Shown here in pieces: positions 8,580 to 17,733 of a DNA stretch of 60,340 nt. Each line of letters begins with the position of its first letter. Positions within the stretch are counted from its first letter, which is position 1. The notes under the pieces were generated by a model, which saw only the letters and a program-made list of their open reading frames with translations, was not told the origin of the DNA and ran no database searches. Made by a program: the position numbers and the translations under genes. The DNA comes from Iamia sp035765045 (lineage in GTDB: Bacteria > Actinomycetota > Acidimicrobiia > Acidimicrobiales > Iamiaceae): the NCBI GenBank assembly GCA_035765045.1, contig DASTYI010000141.1, forward strand, positions 1 to 60,340. Direction: 5' to 3'.

Positions 8580-9479
8580 TCAGGTGGGCAGAAGGTGGCG
8601 GGCCAGCTCTCGCACCACCATCGGGCCGTGCCGGGTCACCTCGACGTAGGTGAACTCGAGCACCGTCCAGCCCTGGGCCGCCAGCAGGCGTCGACGGCGT
8701 CGCTCCCATCGGAAGGCGCGCTCGCCCAGGTGATGGCGGAGCGAATCGCACTCCATGGCGACGAGGTGGGCGGGCCAGGCGATGTCGAGCCAGCACTCGT
8801 CGGTGCCGTCGGTGACGTGGTGCTGCGTGACCGGGGTGGGGAGGGTGCTGGCCCGGATCAGGCGGAGGGCGCGGCGCTCGAAGCCACTGTCGACCAGGTG
8901 GCCCTCCCCTCGCTCGGCGAGCAGTGCCCGCAGGGCGACGGTGCCCGCACGGCCTCGTCTCGCCACCTCGCGGTGTCGGGTGGCGACGCGGGCCAGGATG
9001 TCCGGGTCACGGCGCATCGCCTGGTCGAGCGCGACACCGGCCCGGAACTCGTGGACGACCGCCGGAAGATCGACGAGCGTGCGCACGAGGGACGTGCACG
9101 GGATCCCCTCGACCTCCTCGATGTCGGGTGCCTTGAGGTCGAGCGTCTCGTGCAGGAGGGCGTGGCGGGGCTGGCGCCGGCGCTTGCCGCCTCTCTCGAC
9201 GAGCAGCTCGATCGGGGCGCGGTCGAAGCCGTCGACCCCACGGAGGCGAGCGGCGGCTCGGTGCGAGGCCATCGATCCCGGGATGCTCAGCGTGGCGACG
9301 GCCAACCGCTGACGCCAGGTCGGCGGGGCGCCCCGGACGACGAACACAGCGGGGGCGGCTCGTTCGATCTGTCGGGCCCGCACCAGGTGGTCGATCTGGC
9401 GATCGGTGTGGCCGAGCTCCCGGAGCTGGGCTCGGCTGATGGCCGCGTGTTGACGGGCGGCCAAGTCGTAGAGGTCCAC
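8580..9479 (-). CDS. AbiEi-type N-terminal domain plus DUF559 (Vsr-like nuclease fold) protein
   Basis: A protein of 299 residues. The N-terminal part (about 1-60, DLAARQHAAISRAQLRELG then VFVVRGAP) resembles the winged-helix AbiEi antitoxin_4 domain. The C-terminal part (about 200-299) is DUF559-like, with LDIAWPAHLVAMECDSLRHH, ERRRRRLLAAQGWTVLEFTY and a final VVREL. The fold is related to very-short-patch repair endonucleases. The GTG at 9479 is preceded by GAGGGG; a further ATG at 9593 lies inside a hairpin and is less likely. Such proteins are multicopy in actinobacteria and their role is unknown. Related hairpins flank the gene. Confidence 0.7.
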   Translation of the reverse strand: MDLYDLAARQHAAISRAQLRELGHTDRQIDHLVRARQIERAAPAVFVVRGAPPTWRQRLAVATLSIPGSMASHRAAARLRGVDGFDRAPIELLVERGGKRRRQPRHALLHETLDLKAPDIEEVEGIPCTSLVRTLVDLPAVVHEFRAGVALDQAMRRDPDILARVATRHREVARRGRAGTVALRALLAERGEGHLVDSGFERRALRLIRASTLPTPVTQHHVTDGTDECWLDIAWPAHLVAMECDSLRHHLGERAFRWERRRRRLLAAQGWTVLEFTYVEVTRHGPMVVRELARHLLPT

Positions 9480-9572
9480 GATCCCCTCGGGGCGCGAGCG
9501 CGCCCGGTCGACGGCTGAGGAGGGGAAGGGGCGACACCATGCCCCGCCGGCCCGCCCCCCAACCATCGACGA

Positions 9573-9621
9573 CTTCTTGCGACCCTCATCCACTCAGAAG
9601 GTGGATCAGGGTCGCAAGAAG
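9573..9621. terminator. Strong hairpin between acyl-CoA dehydrogenase and DUF559 genes
   Basis: Arms of 21 nt (9573-9593 and 9601-9621) pair at 20 of 21 positions around the loop TCAGAAG. The hairpin sits 10 nt beyond the acyl-CoA dehydrogenase stop and upstream of the DUF559 start. A rho-independent-like terminator without U-tract is the simplest reading. Confidence 0.7.
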
Positions 9622-9631
9622 CGGGGGGAGG

Positions 9632-10828
9632 TCAGCTGCGGGGGACGTCCTTCCAGGCGACGTCCTTGTCGGTGCGGGGCTCGCCGGGGAGGCCGAGGAC
9701 CCGCTCGCCGATGATGTTGCGCTGGATCTCCGAGGTGCCGCCCTCGATCGAGTTGGCCCGGGCCCGGAGGAACATCTTGCGGCTCGACCCGGGGGGACCG
9801 GTGAGGCCGAGGTTCTCCGAGCGCCGCATCGTGTAGTCGTAGTCGACCAGCCCGGCGGGGCCGAGGAGGTCGACGCACAGCTCGTAGACGTCCATGTTGA
9901 CCTGGGCGAACATCAGCTTGGCGATCGAGCCCTCGGGGCCCGGGTTGCCGAGCTTGCGGTTCTGGCCGGCCCGGATGTTGGTCAGCCGGAGGGCCTCGGC
10001 CTTCGACCACAGCTGCATCAGCCGGTCGCGGGCCGCGGGGGAGCGGTCGACGACCTCGTCGGACTGCCAGATGCGCACCGCCTCGGCGATGGCCCCCGAG
10101 CCCCGGGCCGGGGTGCCGCCGCCCCCGCCGATGGTGGTGCGCTCGTTGGACAGCGTGGTCATGGCGACCCGCCAGCCCTCGCCCACGTCGCCGATGCGGT
10201 CGCTGTCGGGCACCCGCACCTCGGTCATGTAGACCTCGTTGAACTCGGCCTCGCCGGTGATCTGGCGGAGCGGCCGGACCTCGACGCCGGGGGCGTGCAT
10301 GTCGAGGGCGAAGTAGGTGAGGCCCTTGTGCTTGGGGGCGTCGGGGTCGGTCCGGGCGACCAGCATCCCCCGGTTCGACAGGTGGGCGAGGGTGTTCCAC
10401 ACCTTCTGGCCGGTGATGACCCACTCGTCGCCGTCGCGCACCGCCCGGCAGGCGAGCCCGGCCAGGTCCGAGCCGGCGCCGGGCTCGCTGAAGAGCTGGC
10501 ACCAGGAGTCCTCGCCGGTGAACAGCGGGCGGAGCAGCCGCTGGCGGAGCTCGTCGGAGCCGTGGGTGACGATCGTCGGACCAGCCATCGTCAGCCCGAA
10601 GAAGTGCTCGGTGCTCGGGCCGGGGGCCTTGGCGTCGCGCAGGGCGGCGTCGACGGTGCGCTGGTGGACCGGGGCGACGCCCAGGCCGCCCCAGCCCTCG
10701 GGGAAGTGGACCCAGGCCAGGCCGAGGTCGTACTGGAGGCCCCGGAAGGCCAGGGGATCGGTGGTGTCGCCCTCGTCCAGGAGCCGCTCGATGCGCTCCT
10801 TCACCAGCTGCGTCGGGTCGTCGCTCAT
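9632..10828 (-). CDS. Acyl-CoA dehydrogenase family protein
   Basis: A protein of 398 residues, the usual length for the family. It has an N-terminal helical domain, then QLFSEPGAGSDLAGLACRA (FAD/acyl contact region), WVITGQKVWNTLAHL, the beta-domain GLTYFALDMHAPGVEVRPL, and the C-terminal FAD-binding stretch IEGGTSEIQRNIIGERVLG. It is an FAD enzyme that introduces an alpha-beta double bond into an acyl-CoA and passes electrons to ETF. Chain length or steroid specificity cannot be assigned. The start ATG (10828) lies only 24 bp from the divergent corA start at 10853, so the two share a control region. Confidence 0.92.
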   Translation of the reverse strand: MSDDPTQLVKERIERLLDEGDTTDPLAFRGLQYDLGLAWVHFPEGWGGLGVAPVHQRTVDAALRDAKAPGPSTEHFFGLTMAGPTIVTHGSDELRQRLLRPLFTGEDSWCQLFSEPGAGSDLAGLACRAVRDGDEWVITGQKVWNTLAHLSNRGMLVARTDPDAPKHKGLTYFALDMHAPGVEVRPLRQITGEAEFNEVYMTEVRVPDSDRIGDVGEGWRVAMTTLSNERTTIGGGGGTPARGSGAIAEAVRIWQSDEVVDRSPAARDRLMQLWSKAEALRLTNIRAGQNRKLGNPGPEGSIAKLMFAQVNMDVYELCVDLLGPAGLVDYDYTMRRSENLGLTGPPGSSRKMFLRARANSIEGGTSEIQRNIIGERVLGLPGEPRTDKDVAWKDVPRS

Positions 10829-10852
10829 GACCCGAACCTAGGCTGGCCGGCG

Positions 10853-11809
10853 ATGATCGTCGACCGCGCCGTGTACCACGAGGGCAAGCGCACCGACATC
10901 GAGGTCGACGAGGACTTCGGGCGCCCGCCGAAGGGGTTCAGCTGGATCGGGCTGCGCGAGCCGACGCCCGAGGAGATCGACCAGGTCGGCAAGCAGTGCG
11001 GGCTCCACGAGCTGCTGATGGAGGACGTCCACAAGGCCCACCAGCGGGCGAAGTGGGACTCCTTCGACGAGGCCTCGCTGTTCGTGCTCAAGACCGCCGT
11101 CTACGAGCCGCCCGACGCCGTGTGCATCGGCGAGATCCAGGTCGTCGTGGGCGATCGCTTCGTGATGACGGTGCGCCACGGCTCGACCCCGGACCTGCGC
11201 CCCGTCCGCCGCCGGCTGGAGCGCAACCCCGACCTGCTCCGCCACGGCCCGATGGCGGTGCTCTACGCCCTGGCCGACGCCGTGGTCGACGCCTACGCCC
11301 CGGTGCTGTCGGAGCTGGAGACCGACATCGACGAGGCCGAGGAGGCGGTGTTCAGCAACGTCCGCTCCAACCAGGGGCCCCGGGTGTACCACCTCAAGCG
11401 CCAGGTGCTGGAGCTGCGTCGCAACATCGTGCCGGTGGGGGAGATGCTCTCCGACCTGTGCGAGCCCGACGCCCACATCGTGCCCGCGCCGCTCCAGGAG
11501 TACTTCCGCGACGTGTGCGACCACGCCCAGCGGGTCACGGGCCGGGTCGAGGTGGCCCGCGAGCTGCTGACCGACGCCCTCAACGCCAACCTGGCCCAGC
11601 AGGGCGTCCAGCAGAACGAGGACATGCGCAAGATCTCGGCCTGGGCCGCCGTCATCGCCACGCCCACGCTGCTGGCCGGGATCTGGGGGATGAACTTCCG
11701 CCACATGCCCGAGCTCGACTGGCGGCTCGGCTACCCGCTGGCGGTGGGGCTGATGGCGGTGGTGGCCGGGTCGCTGATCGCCTACTTCCGGCGCGCCGGC
11801 TGGCTCTGA
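10853..11809 (+). CDS. corA: CorA-family magnesium/cobalt transporter
   Basis: A protein of 318 residues. A large cytoplasmic alpha/beta and helical domain is followed by two C-terminal membrane helices. The first ends in the signature GMNF (about residue 279, in LLAGIWGMNFRHMPE), the selectivity loop of CorA channels. The second helix runs from about 294 to 312 with a basic end, FRRAGWL. The family forms homopentamers that move Mg2+ inward. The reading frame stays open upstream, but homology begins only at this ATG. Confidence 0.93.
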   Translation: MIVDRAVYHEGKRTDIEVDEDFGRPPKGFSWIGLREPTPEEIDQVGKQCGLHELLMEDVHKAHQRAKWDSFDEASLFVLKTAVYEPPDAVCIGEIQVVVGDRFVMTVRHGSTPDLRPVRRRLERNPDLLRHGPMAVLYALADAVVDAYAPVLSELETDIDEAEEAVFSNVRSNQGPRVYHLKRQVLELRRNIVPVGEMLSDLCEPDAHIVPAPLQEYFRDVCDHAQRVTGRVEVARELLTDALNANLAQQGVQQNEDMRKISAWAAVIATPTLLAGIWGMNFRHMPELDWRLGYPLAVGLMAVVAGSLIAYFRRAGWL

Positions 11810-11914
11810 CAGAGGCTGTCTCCTCTCGGGTGGTCCCCAGGTGGGGGCCCCGGGAGCTCTGAGGTTCGGGGGCGACCCTGGTCGACGTCCACCCATCGAC
11901 CAGGAGCAGCAGAC

Positions 11915-12781
11915 ATGTCCGATGAACCCACCCCGCCGATCGCCACCCCGTCCCGCCGCCCGCTGGCCTGGGTCGCCCTCGGCGTCCTGGCCCTCGGCGT
12001 GGCCGGTGGGGGCGCCGCCGCCGTGGCCCTGACCGCCGGCGACGAGCCGGACCGGATCGCCGTCACCGCGGCGGCCGCCGAGGACGAGGGCACCGCCCCC
12101 GCCGACGACGGCGCCGCCACCACCGACGAGCGCCCGACCGAGGGCGACCGCCCGATGCGGCGCCCCGGCGCCCACGGCACCGTCACGGGGGTCGACGGCT
12201 CCACCGTCACCGTCGAGGACGACGAGGGCACGGCCACGACGGTCACCACCGACGACGAGACCTCGGTGCTCGACGTGGCCGAGGGGGCGGTGTCCGACCT
12301 GGCCGAGGGCGACTCGGTCGTCGTCATGGCCCCGCCCGCCGACGAGGAGGGCGACGCCGTCACCGCCCGGCGCATCGTCGACCTCGGCACCCTCGACCCC
12401 GATGTCCTCCACCCGGGTGCCGGCGACCGCCCCGAGCCGCCCGAGGGGGCGCCGGCCATGGGTCGCTTCGGCCCGACCGTCGGCACCGTCGCCGCCGTCG
12501 ACGGCGCCACCGTCACCGTCACCACCGAGGACGGTGACGTCGTCGTCACCACCGACGAGGACACCGCGGTCTCGGCCGTGACCGAGATCGCCGTCGCCGA
12601 CCTGGCCGAGGGCGACACGATCGCCGCCCGGGGCGAGACCGACGGCGAGGGCACCGTCGCCGCCGACGTGATCATCCGCGGCGACCTCGAGGCCGGCCGC
12701 TTCGGGCCCGGCTTCGGCGGCCCCGGCCGGGGTGGCCCCGGCTTCGGTGGCGGCGCCGACTGCATCCCCGCCGACGGCTGA
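11915..12781 (+). CDS. Membrane-anchored protein with two DUF5666-like beta domains
   Basis: A protein of 288 residues. A single N-terminal membrane helix (about 18-40, PLAWVALGVLALGVAGG) is followed by an acidic linker. Two repeats of a small beta module come next: HGTVTGVDGSTVTVEDDEG with SDLAEGDSVVV, and VGTVAAVDGATVTVTTEDGD with ADLAEGDTIAARG. This repeat type resembles DUF5666. The C terminus is Gly/Phe/Pro-rich (FGGPGRGGPGFGGG). The protein is probably exported and attached to the membrane. Its function is unknown. Confidence 0.72.
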   Translation: MSDEPTPPIATPSRRPLAWVALGVLALGVAGGGAAAVALTAGDEPDRIAVTAAAAEDEGTAPADDGAATTDERPTEGDRPMRRPGAHGTVTGVDGSTVTVEDDEGTATTVTTDDETSVLDVAEGAVSDLAEGDSVVVMAPPADEEGDAVTARRIVDLGTLDPDVLHPGAGDRPEPPEGAPAMGRFGPTVGTVAAVDGATVTVTTEDGDVVVTTDEDTAVSAVTEIAVADLAEGDTIAARGETDGEGTVAADVIIRGDLEAGRFGPGFGGPGRGGPGFGGGADCIPADG

Positions 12782-12794
12782 CCCCCCACCCGAA

Positions 12795-12838
12795 CTCGGT
12801 GGGATCCGTGACACCCCGGTGTCACCGATCCCACCGAG
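12795..12838. terminator. Bidirectional terminator-like hairpin
   Basis: Arms of 21 nt (12795-12815 and 12818-12838) match at 20 of 21 positions with a 2-nt spacer. It lies between the convergent DUF5666-like gene and modC, 14 and 10 bp from their stops. Confidence 0.8.
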
Positions 12839-12847
12839 CTCGGCGCG

Positions 12848-13923
<1,076 letters not shown>

Positions 13924-13927
<4 letters not shown>

Positions 13928-14730
13928 AGGGCCGACGTCCACCGGCCCCGCAGGGCCACGAGCACGACGAGCGACACCGCCACCAGCACCAGGCTGAGGG
14001 CCACGGCCGCCCCCGGGTCGCGGTTGAGGGCCTGGTAGACGGCCAACGGCATCGTCTGGGTGCGGCCCTGGAGGCTGCCGTTGAAGGTGATGGTGGCGCC
14101 GAACTCGCCCAGCGCCCGGGCCCACGCCAGCACCGCCCCGGCCAGCACCGAGGGGGCGATGCGGGGGAGCGTCACCCGTCGCAGCACGGTCCAGCGCCCC
14201 GCCCCGAGCGTCGTGGCCGCCTCCTCCAGCCCCCGGTCGCCGGCCTCCAGCGCCCCCTGGACGGTGATCACGAGGAAGGGCAGGGCCACGAAGCTCTGGG
14301 CCAGGACGACACCGGGGGTGGAGAACGCCAGGCGGACGTCGAGGGCGTCCTCCAGCCACGACCCGACGGGGGAGCGGCGCCCCAGCGAGTAGAGGAGGGC
14401 GGCGCCGCCGACGACCGGGGGCAGCACCATCGGCAGCGTCACCAGCGCCCGCACCAGCGCCCGCCCCGGGAACGGCGAGCGGGCCAGCAGCCAGGCCAGC
14501 GGCACCCCCAGCGCCAGGCACAGCAGGGTGCTGAGGGTCGACGTGACCAGCGACAGGCGCAGGGCGTCGCCGACGGCCGGGGCCCGGAGGACCTCGTCGA
14601 GGTCGGACCACGGCGCCCGCTGGAGCAGCCCGAGGAGGGGCAGGACGAGGAAGGCGATCGCCACCAGGGCGGCCGGCAGCAGGGCCAGCGGGACCCGCCC
14701 GGCGGCGGGCGCCTGGTCGCGCCGTCTCAC
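13924..14730 (-). CDS. modB: Molybdate ABC transporter permease
   Basis: A protein of 268 residues with about five or six membrane helices. The permease EAA-type loop reads LEEAATTLGAGRWTVLRRVTLP, where the conserved Gly and Ala contact the ATPase. ALGEFGATITFNGSLQGRTQT near the C terminus is highly characteristic of ModB/CysT permeases. It starts at a GTG and sits 13 bp downstream of modA. It forms the membrane channel of the ModABC importer. Confidence 0.94.
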
Positions 14731-14743
14731 CGGCCCGGCCCCA

Positions 14744-15493
14744 TCAGGGGGCGGGCTCGAACCCGGCCTGGGCCAGCGCCGCCTGGCCCGCCGCCGAGAG
14801 CACGAAGGCGATGAAGGCCTCGGCCCCCTCGCCGTTGGCGGCGCCCTCCACCGTGGCGATCGGGTAGGTGGCCACGACGTTCTCGTCGTCGGGGATGACG
14901 ACCCCCTCGACGGCGTCGCCGGCGGCCTGGACGTCGGTGCGGTAGACGACGCCGACGTCGACCTCGCCGGCCTCGACCTTGGTCAGCAGCGCCCGCACGT
15001 CCTCCTCGTCGGTGTCGATCGAGGCCTCGACCCCGGCCGCGTCCAGCGCCTCGCGGGCGAAGCGGCCGCAGGGGACCTCCTCGTTGCACAACCCGACGAC
15101 CAGCTCCTCGTCCGCCAGGTCGTCGAGGCCGTCGACGCCGCCCGGGTTGCCGGCGGGCACGGCCAGCTCGAGGCGGTTGGTGGCGAAGTCGACCGGCTCG
15201 CCCTCGAGGGCGTCGGCCTCGGCCAGGTCCTCCATGTTCGACGTGGCCGCGGTGGCGATCACGTCGGCCGGGGCGCCCTCGGTGATCTGGGTGACCAGGC
15301 CCGACGACGGCCCGAAGCTGAGCTCGACGGTGGTGCCCGGGTTGGCCTCCTCGAAGGCGTCGGCCAGCTCCTCGAAGACGTCGGTGAGCGAGGCGGCGGC
15401 GAAGACGGTGATCGTGCCCTCGGTGCCGCCGTCGTCCCCGCACCCCACGAGGGTGGCCGCGGCCACCAGGAGGACGAGCCCGAGGCGCCTCAT
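14744..15493 (-). CDS. modA: Molybdate-binding lipoprotein
   Basis: A protein of 249 residues. A lipoprotein signal peptide ends in LVGCG, with the lipidated Cys at about 18. The mature domain has the ModA pattern: TVFAAASLTDVFEELADAF, where the first Ser binds oxyanion, SFGPSSGLVTQI with the second oxyanion Ser, GAPADVIATA, and VDVGVVYRTDV. It captures molybdate or tungstate at the cell surface. Its ATG overlaps the regulator stop (ATGA), so all four mod genes are likely one transcript. Confidence 0.94.
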   Translation of the reverse strand: MRRLGLVLLVAAATLVGCGDDGGTEGTITVFAAASLTDVFEELADAFEEANPGTTVELSFGPSSGLVTQITEGAPADVIATAATSNMEDLAEADALEGEPVDFATNRLELAVPAGNPGGVDGLDDLADEELVVGLCNEEVPCGRFAREALDAAGVEASIDTDEEDVRALLTKVEAGEVDVGVVYRTDVQAAGDAVEGVVIPDDENVVATYPIATVEGAANGEGAEAFIAFVLSAAGQAALAQAGFEPAP

Positions 15494-15879
15494 CGGGCCA
15501 CGTCGACGAGGACGTCGGTGGCCTTGACGGCGGCGTCGGCCAGGACCCCGGGGGCGAGGCCCAGCTCCTCGACGGCCTCGGCGGTGATCAGCGAGACGAT
15601 GCGGTGGGGCCCGGCCTGGATCTCGACGGTGGCGGCCACGCCGTCGCGCTCGACCCGGGTGACGATGCCCCGGAAGCGGTTGCGGGCCGAGAGCCCCGAG
15701 CGGCCCTGCTGCTCACCGGCCAGCTCGACGAGGAAGGCGGCCAGGTCGGCGCCGTCGATCGACCGGTGGCCCCGCTCGTCGCGGGTGGTGGGGAGCCGGC
15801 CGCCGTCGGTCCAGCGGCGCACCGTGTCGGCGCTCACACCGGCCAGCTCGGCGACCTGGGTGGGCGTCAGCGAGGGCAT
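15490..15879 (-). CDS. Helix-turn-helix plus molybdate-binding (TOBE/Mop) regulator
   Basis: A protein of 129 residues. The N-terminal MerR-type winged helix reads TPTQVAELAGVSADTVRRWT with RGHRSIDGADLAAFL. The C-terminal half (about 63-129) is a Mop/TOBE domain, NRFRGIVTRVERDGVAATV to AAVKATDVLVDV, of the kind that binds molybdate. It functionally replaces ModE and is inferred to sense molybdate and control the operon it heads. A perfect palindrome overlaps its own promoter. Confidence 0.85.
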   Translation of the reverse strand: MPSLTPTQVAELAGVSADTVRRWTDGGRLPTTRDERGHRSIDGADLAAFLVELAGEQQGRSGLSARNRFRGIVTRVERDGVAATVEIQAGPHRIVSLITAEAVEELGLAPGVLADAAVKATDVLVDVAR

Positions 15880-15885
15880 CGGCCG

Positions 15886-15907
15886 ACCCTACCTCGCAGA
15901 TGCGAGG
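15886..15907 (-). promoter_or_regulatory. Candidate mod operator and promoter
   Basis: CCTCGCA-GA-TGCGAGG (15892-15907) is a perfect 7-bp inverted repeat. On the minus strand it abuts a TAGGGT -10 hexamer (15886-15891) that lies 6 nt before the regulator's ATG, so the mRNA is probably leaderless. Binding there would block the promoter. The identity of the repressor is inferred. Confidence 0.6.
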
Positions 15908-15918
15908 CACGGCGCCGG

Positions 15919-16953
15919 TCAGCCGCCCGTGGCGAAGTCGGTGACGACGGCGTCGGCCTCGGGGGCGAGCACCACGGTGGCGCCGTCGCCCGAGGGGAGC
16001 ACCGGGAGCTCGGTCTGGACCGGGTCGAGCTGGCCCATGTTCCAGGCGAAGACCAGGGCGTCGAACAGCTCCATGTGGTTGTCGATGCTCAGGCCCCCGC
16101 TGAGGGCGGTGCCGATCCGGGCCAGGTGGAACGGGTTGCGGCTGGAGCCGGCCTCGCCGAGCACCTCCCGCAGGAACTGCTGCTGGCGGACGATCCGGTC
16201 GAGGTCCGATCCCGAGGTGGCCTGCGGGACCCCGTCGATGACCTCCTGGTACTTGCGGCTGCGGACGAACGCCAGGGCCTGCTCGCCGTCCAGCTCGTTG
16301 GGGCCGGCCTGCTCGATGTTGAGCCCCGAGCCGACGTCGATGGCCGGCGTGGGGAAGTCGATGGTGACCCCGCCGAGGGCGTCGACCAGGTCGGCGAAGG
16401 CGGTGAAGTTGATCTCGATGTAGCGGTCGATCGGGATGCCGACGCTCTCCTGCACCGTGCGGATCAGGTTGACCGCGCCCTGGTTGTAGGCGGCGTTGAT
16501 CCGGGCCCGGTCGCCGCCGAGGTCGGGGCGGGGGACGACCAGGTCACGGGGGATCGAGAGCAGGCGGGCGGGGCCATCGCCGGTGCGGAGGACGAGGATC
16601 GAGTCGGCCCGGTTGCCCTCGGTGCCCTCCCGCTTGTCGGTGCCGATCAGGAGGTAGTTGGTGCCGCCCTCGGAGCCGGCGAGGACGCTGCGGCCGTCGC
16701 TGTCGACGTCGATCCGCTCGATCTTGTCGAACTGGGCGTTGGCGTAGAACCAGCCGAGCTCGACGCCGACCAGCACCGCCACCAGGCCCAGGCCGACCAG
16801 CCCGAGCAGGATGCGGACGGGGCCCCGCTTGCGCCCGGGCCGGCCGTCGGGGCGCACGACCCGACGCCCGGCGAACAGCGACAGCGTCGTGGCGAAGGCC
16901 AGCCCCGTCGCCAGCCCCAGGACGAAGAGGATCACCAGCATGGTCGGGTTCAT
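15919..16953 (-). CDS. LytR-CpsA-Psr (LCP) family cell-wall polymer ligase
   Basis: A protein of 344 residues with an N-terminal membrane region, apparently two helices, the second about 53-72. The LCP domain follows: NYLLIGTDKREGTEGNRADSI, where the Arg and Asp residues bind the lipid pyrophosphate, LLSIPRDLVVP, INAAYNQGAVNLIRTVQESV, IEINFTAFADLVDALGGV, and DGEQALAFVRSRKY. LCP enzymes attach undecaprenyl-linked polymers such as teichoic acids, capsule or arabinogalactan to peptidoglycan at the outer membrane face. It starts 10 bp after the FHA gene stop and is likely co-transcribed with it. Confidence 0.9.
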   Translation of the reverse strand: MNPTMLVILFVLGLATGLAFATTLSLFAGRRVVRPDGRPGRKRGPVRILLGLVGLGLVAVLVGVELGWFYANAQFDKIERIDVDSDGRSVLAGSEGGTNYLLIGTDKREGTEGNRADSILVLRTGDGPARLLSIPRDLVVPRPDLGGDRARINAAYNQGAVNLIRTVQESVGIPIDRYIEINFTAFADLVDALGGVTIDFPTPAIDVGSGLNIEQAGPNELDGEQALAFVRSRKYQEVIDGVPQATSGSDLDRIVRQQQFLREVLGEAGSSRNPFHLARIGTALSGGLSIDNHMELFDALVFAWNMGQLDPVQTELPVLPSGDGATVVLAPEADAVVTDFATGG

Positions 16954-16963
16954 CGGCGCTCGC

Positions 16964-17620
16964 TCATCGGCCCGCGACCCGGGTCGCCTCGGGGTCGGAC
17001 GGACCGGCCGACGGCGGTGGGGCGCCGCCCTCGGTGTAGACGACGACGGTGCCGCCGATGCCGATGCGGTCGCCGTCCCGCAGCGGTGCGACCCGCCCGT
17101 CGGGGATGCGGTGGCCGTTGAGCTCGGTGCCGTTGGCGGAGCCCTGGTCCTCCAGCTCCCAGCCGTCGCGGCCCTTGGACCGGCGGCGGACGACGGCGTG
17201 GGCCCGGCTGGCCCGGGTGTCCTTGATCCGCAGGACCTGGTCGGCGCCGCGGCCGAGGGTGACGGGCTGGTCGCGCAGGTCGACCCCGTCGGTGCTGCCC
17301 TCGACGGTGAGCCGGGCGCCGGTGCCCCGGGACTTGGCCAGGCTCGGCCCGGCGGCGACGGCGGTGGCCCCGGCGGCGGCCGGGGGAGCGGCGGGCGGGG
17401 CCTGGGGGTGGTTGACCCGGATGCCGTGGTCGGCGGGGGTGGAGCGGGCCGCCGGCGCCGCCGGGGTGCCCTGGTAGGGGCGCGAGGGGGGCGTCGGGCG
17501 GCTGCGGGCCCCGGGGTCGACGACCGGCACCGGCCGGGACCCCCGGCGGATGCCGTTGATGCCCACGATCGCCAGGGCGCCGACGGCGAACCCGGCGACG
17601 AGGACGAGCAGGTCGAGCAC
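16964..17620 (-). CDS. Membrane-anchored FHA-domain protein
   Basis: A protein of 218 residues beginning at a GTG. One N-terminal membrane helix (about 1-22) is followed by a Pro/Ala-rich linker (about 30-100) and a C-terminal FHA domain. The FHA motifs are VTLGRGADQVLRI, the phosphothreonine-binding SRAHAVV, and GSANGTELNG. FHA domains bind phosphothreonine, so this protein probably docks targets of Ser/Thr kinases at the membrane. Placement before an LCP ligase suggests an envelope link, which is inference. Confidence 0.88.
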   Translation of the reverse strand: MLDLLVLVAGFAVGALAIVGINGIRRGSRPVPVVDPGARSRPTPPSRPYQGTPAAPAARSTPADHGIRVNHPQAPPAAPPAAAGATAVAAGPSLAKSRGTGARLTVEGSTDGVDLRDQPVTLGRGADQVLRIKDTRASRAHAVVRRRSKGRDGWELEDQGSANGTELNGHRIPDGRVAPLRDGDRIGIGGTVVVYTEGGAPPPSAGPSDPEATRVAGR

Positions 17621-17733
17621 GGAGCGAGGCTACCGACGGCACCCGCCCCGGTCCGGCACCCCGGCCCGGGGTCGCCACCCCCGTCGCCGCGCCCCGGTCG
17701 GGCGGGGACGGCCGAGCGCCTACCCTCGATGGC

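Noticed and set aside
10838..12814. Long open frames on the strand opposite corA and the DUF5666-like gene
   Set aside because: The translation is low-complexity Gly/Asp/Val-rich, typical of antisense frames in very GC-rich DNA, while corA has clear family motifs.
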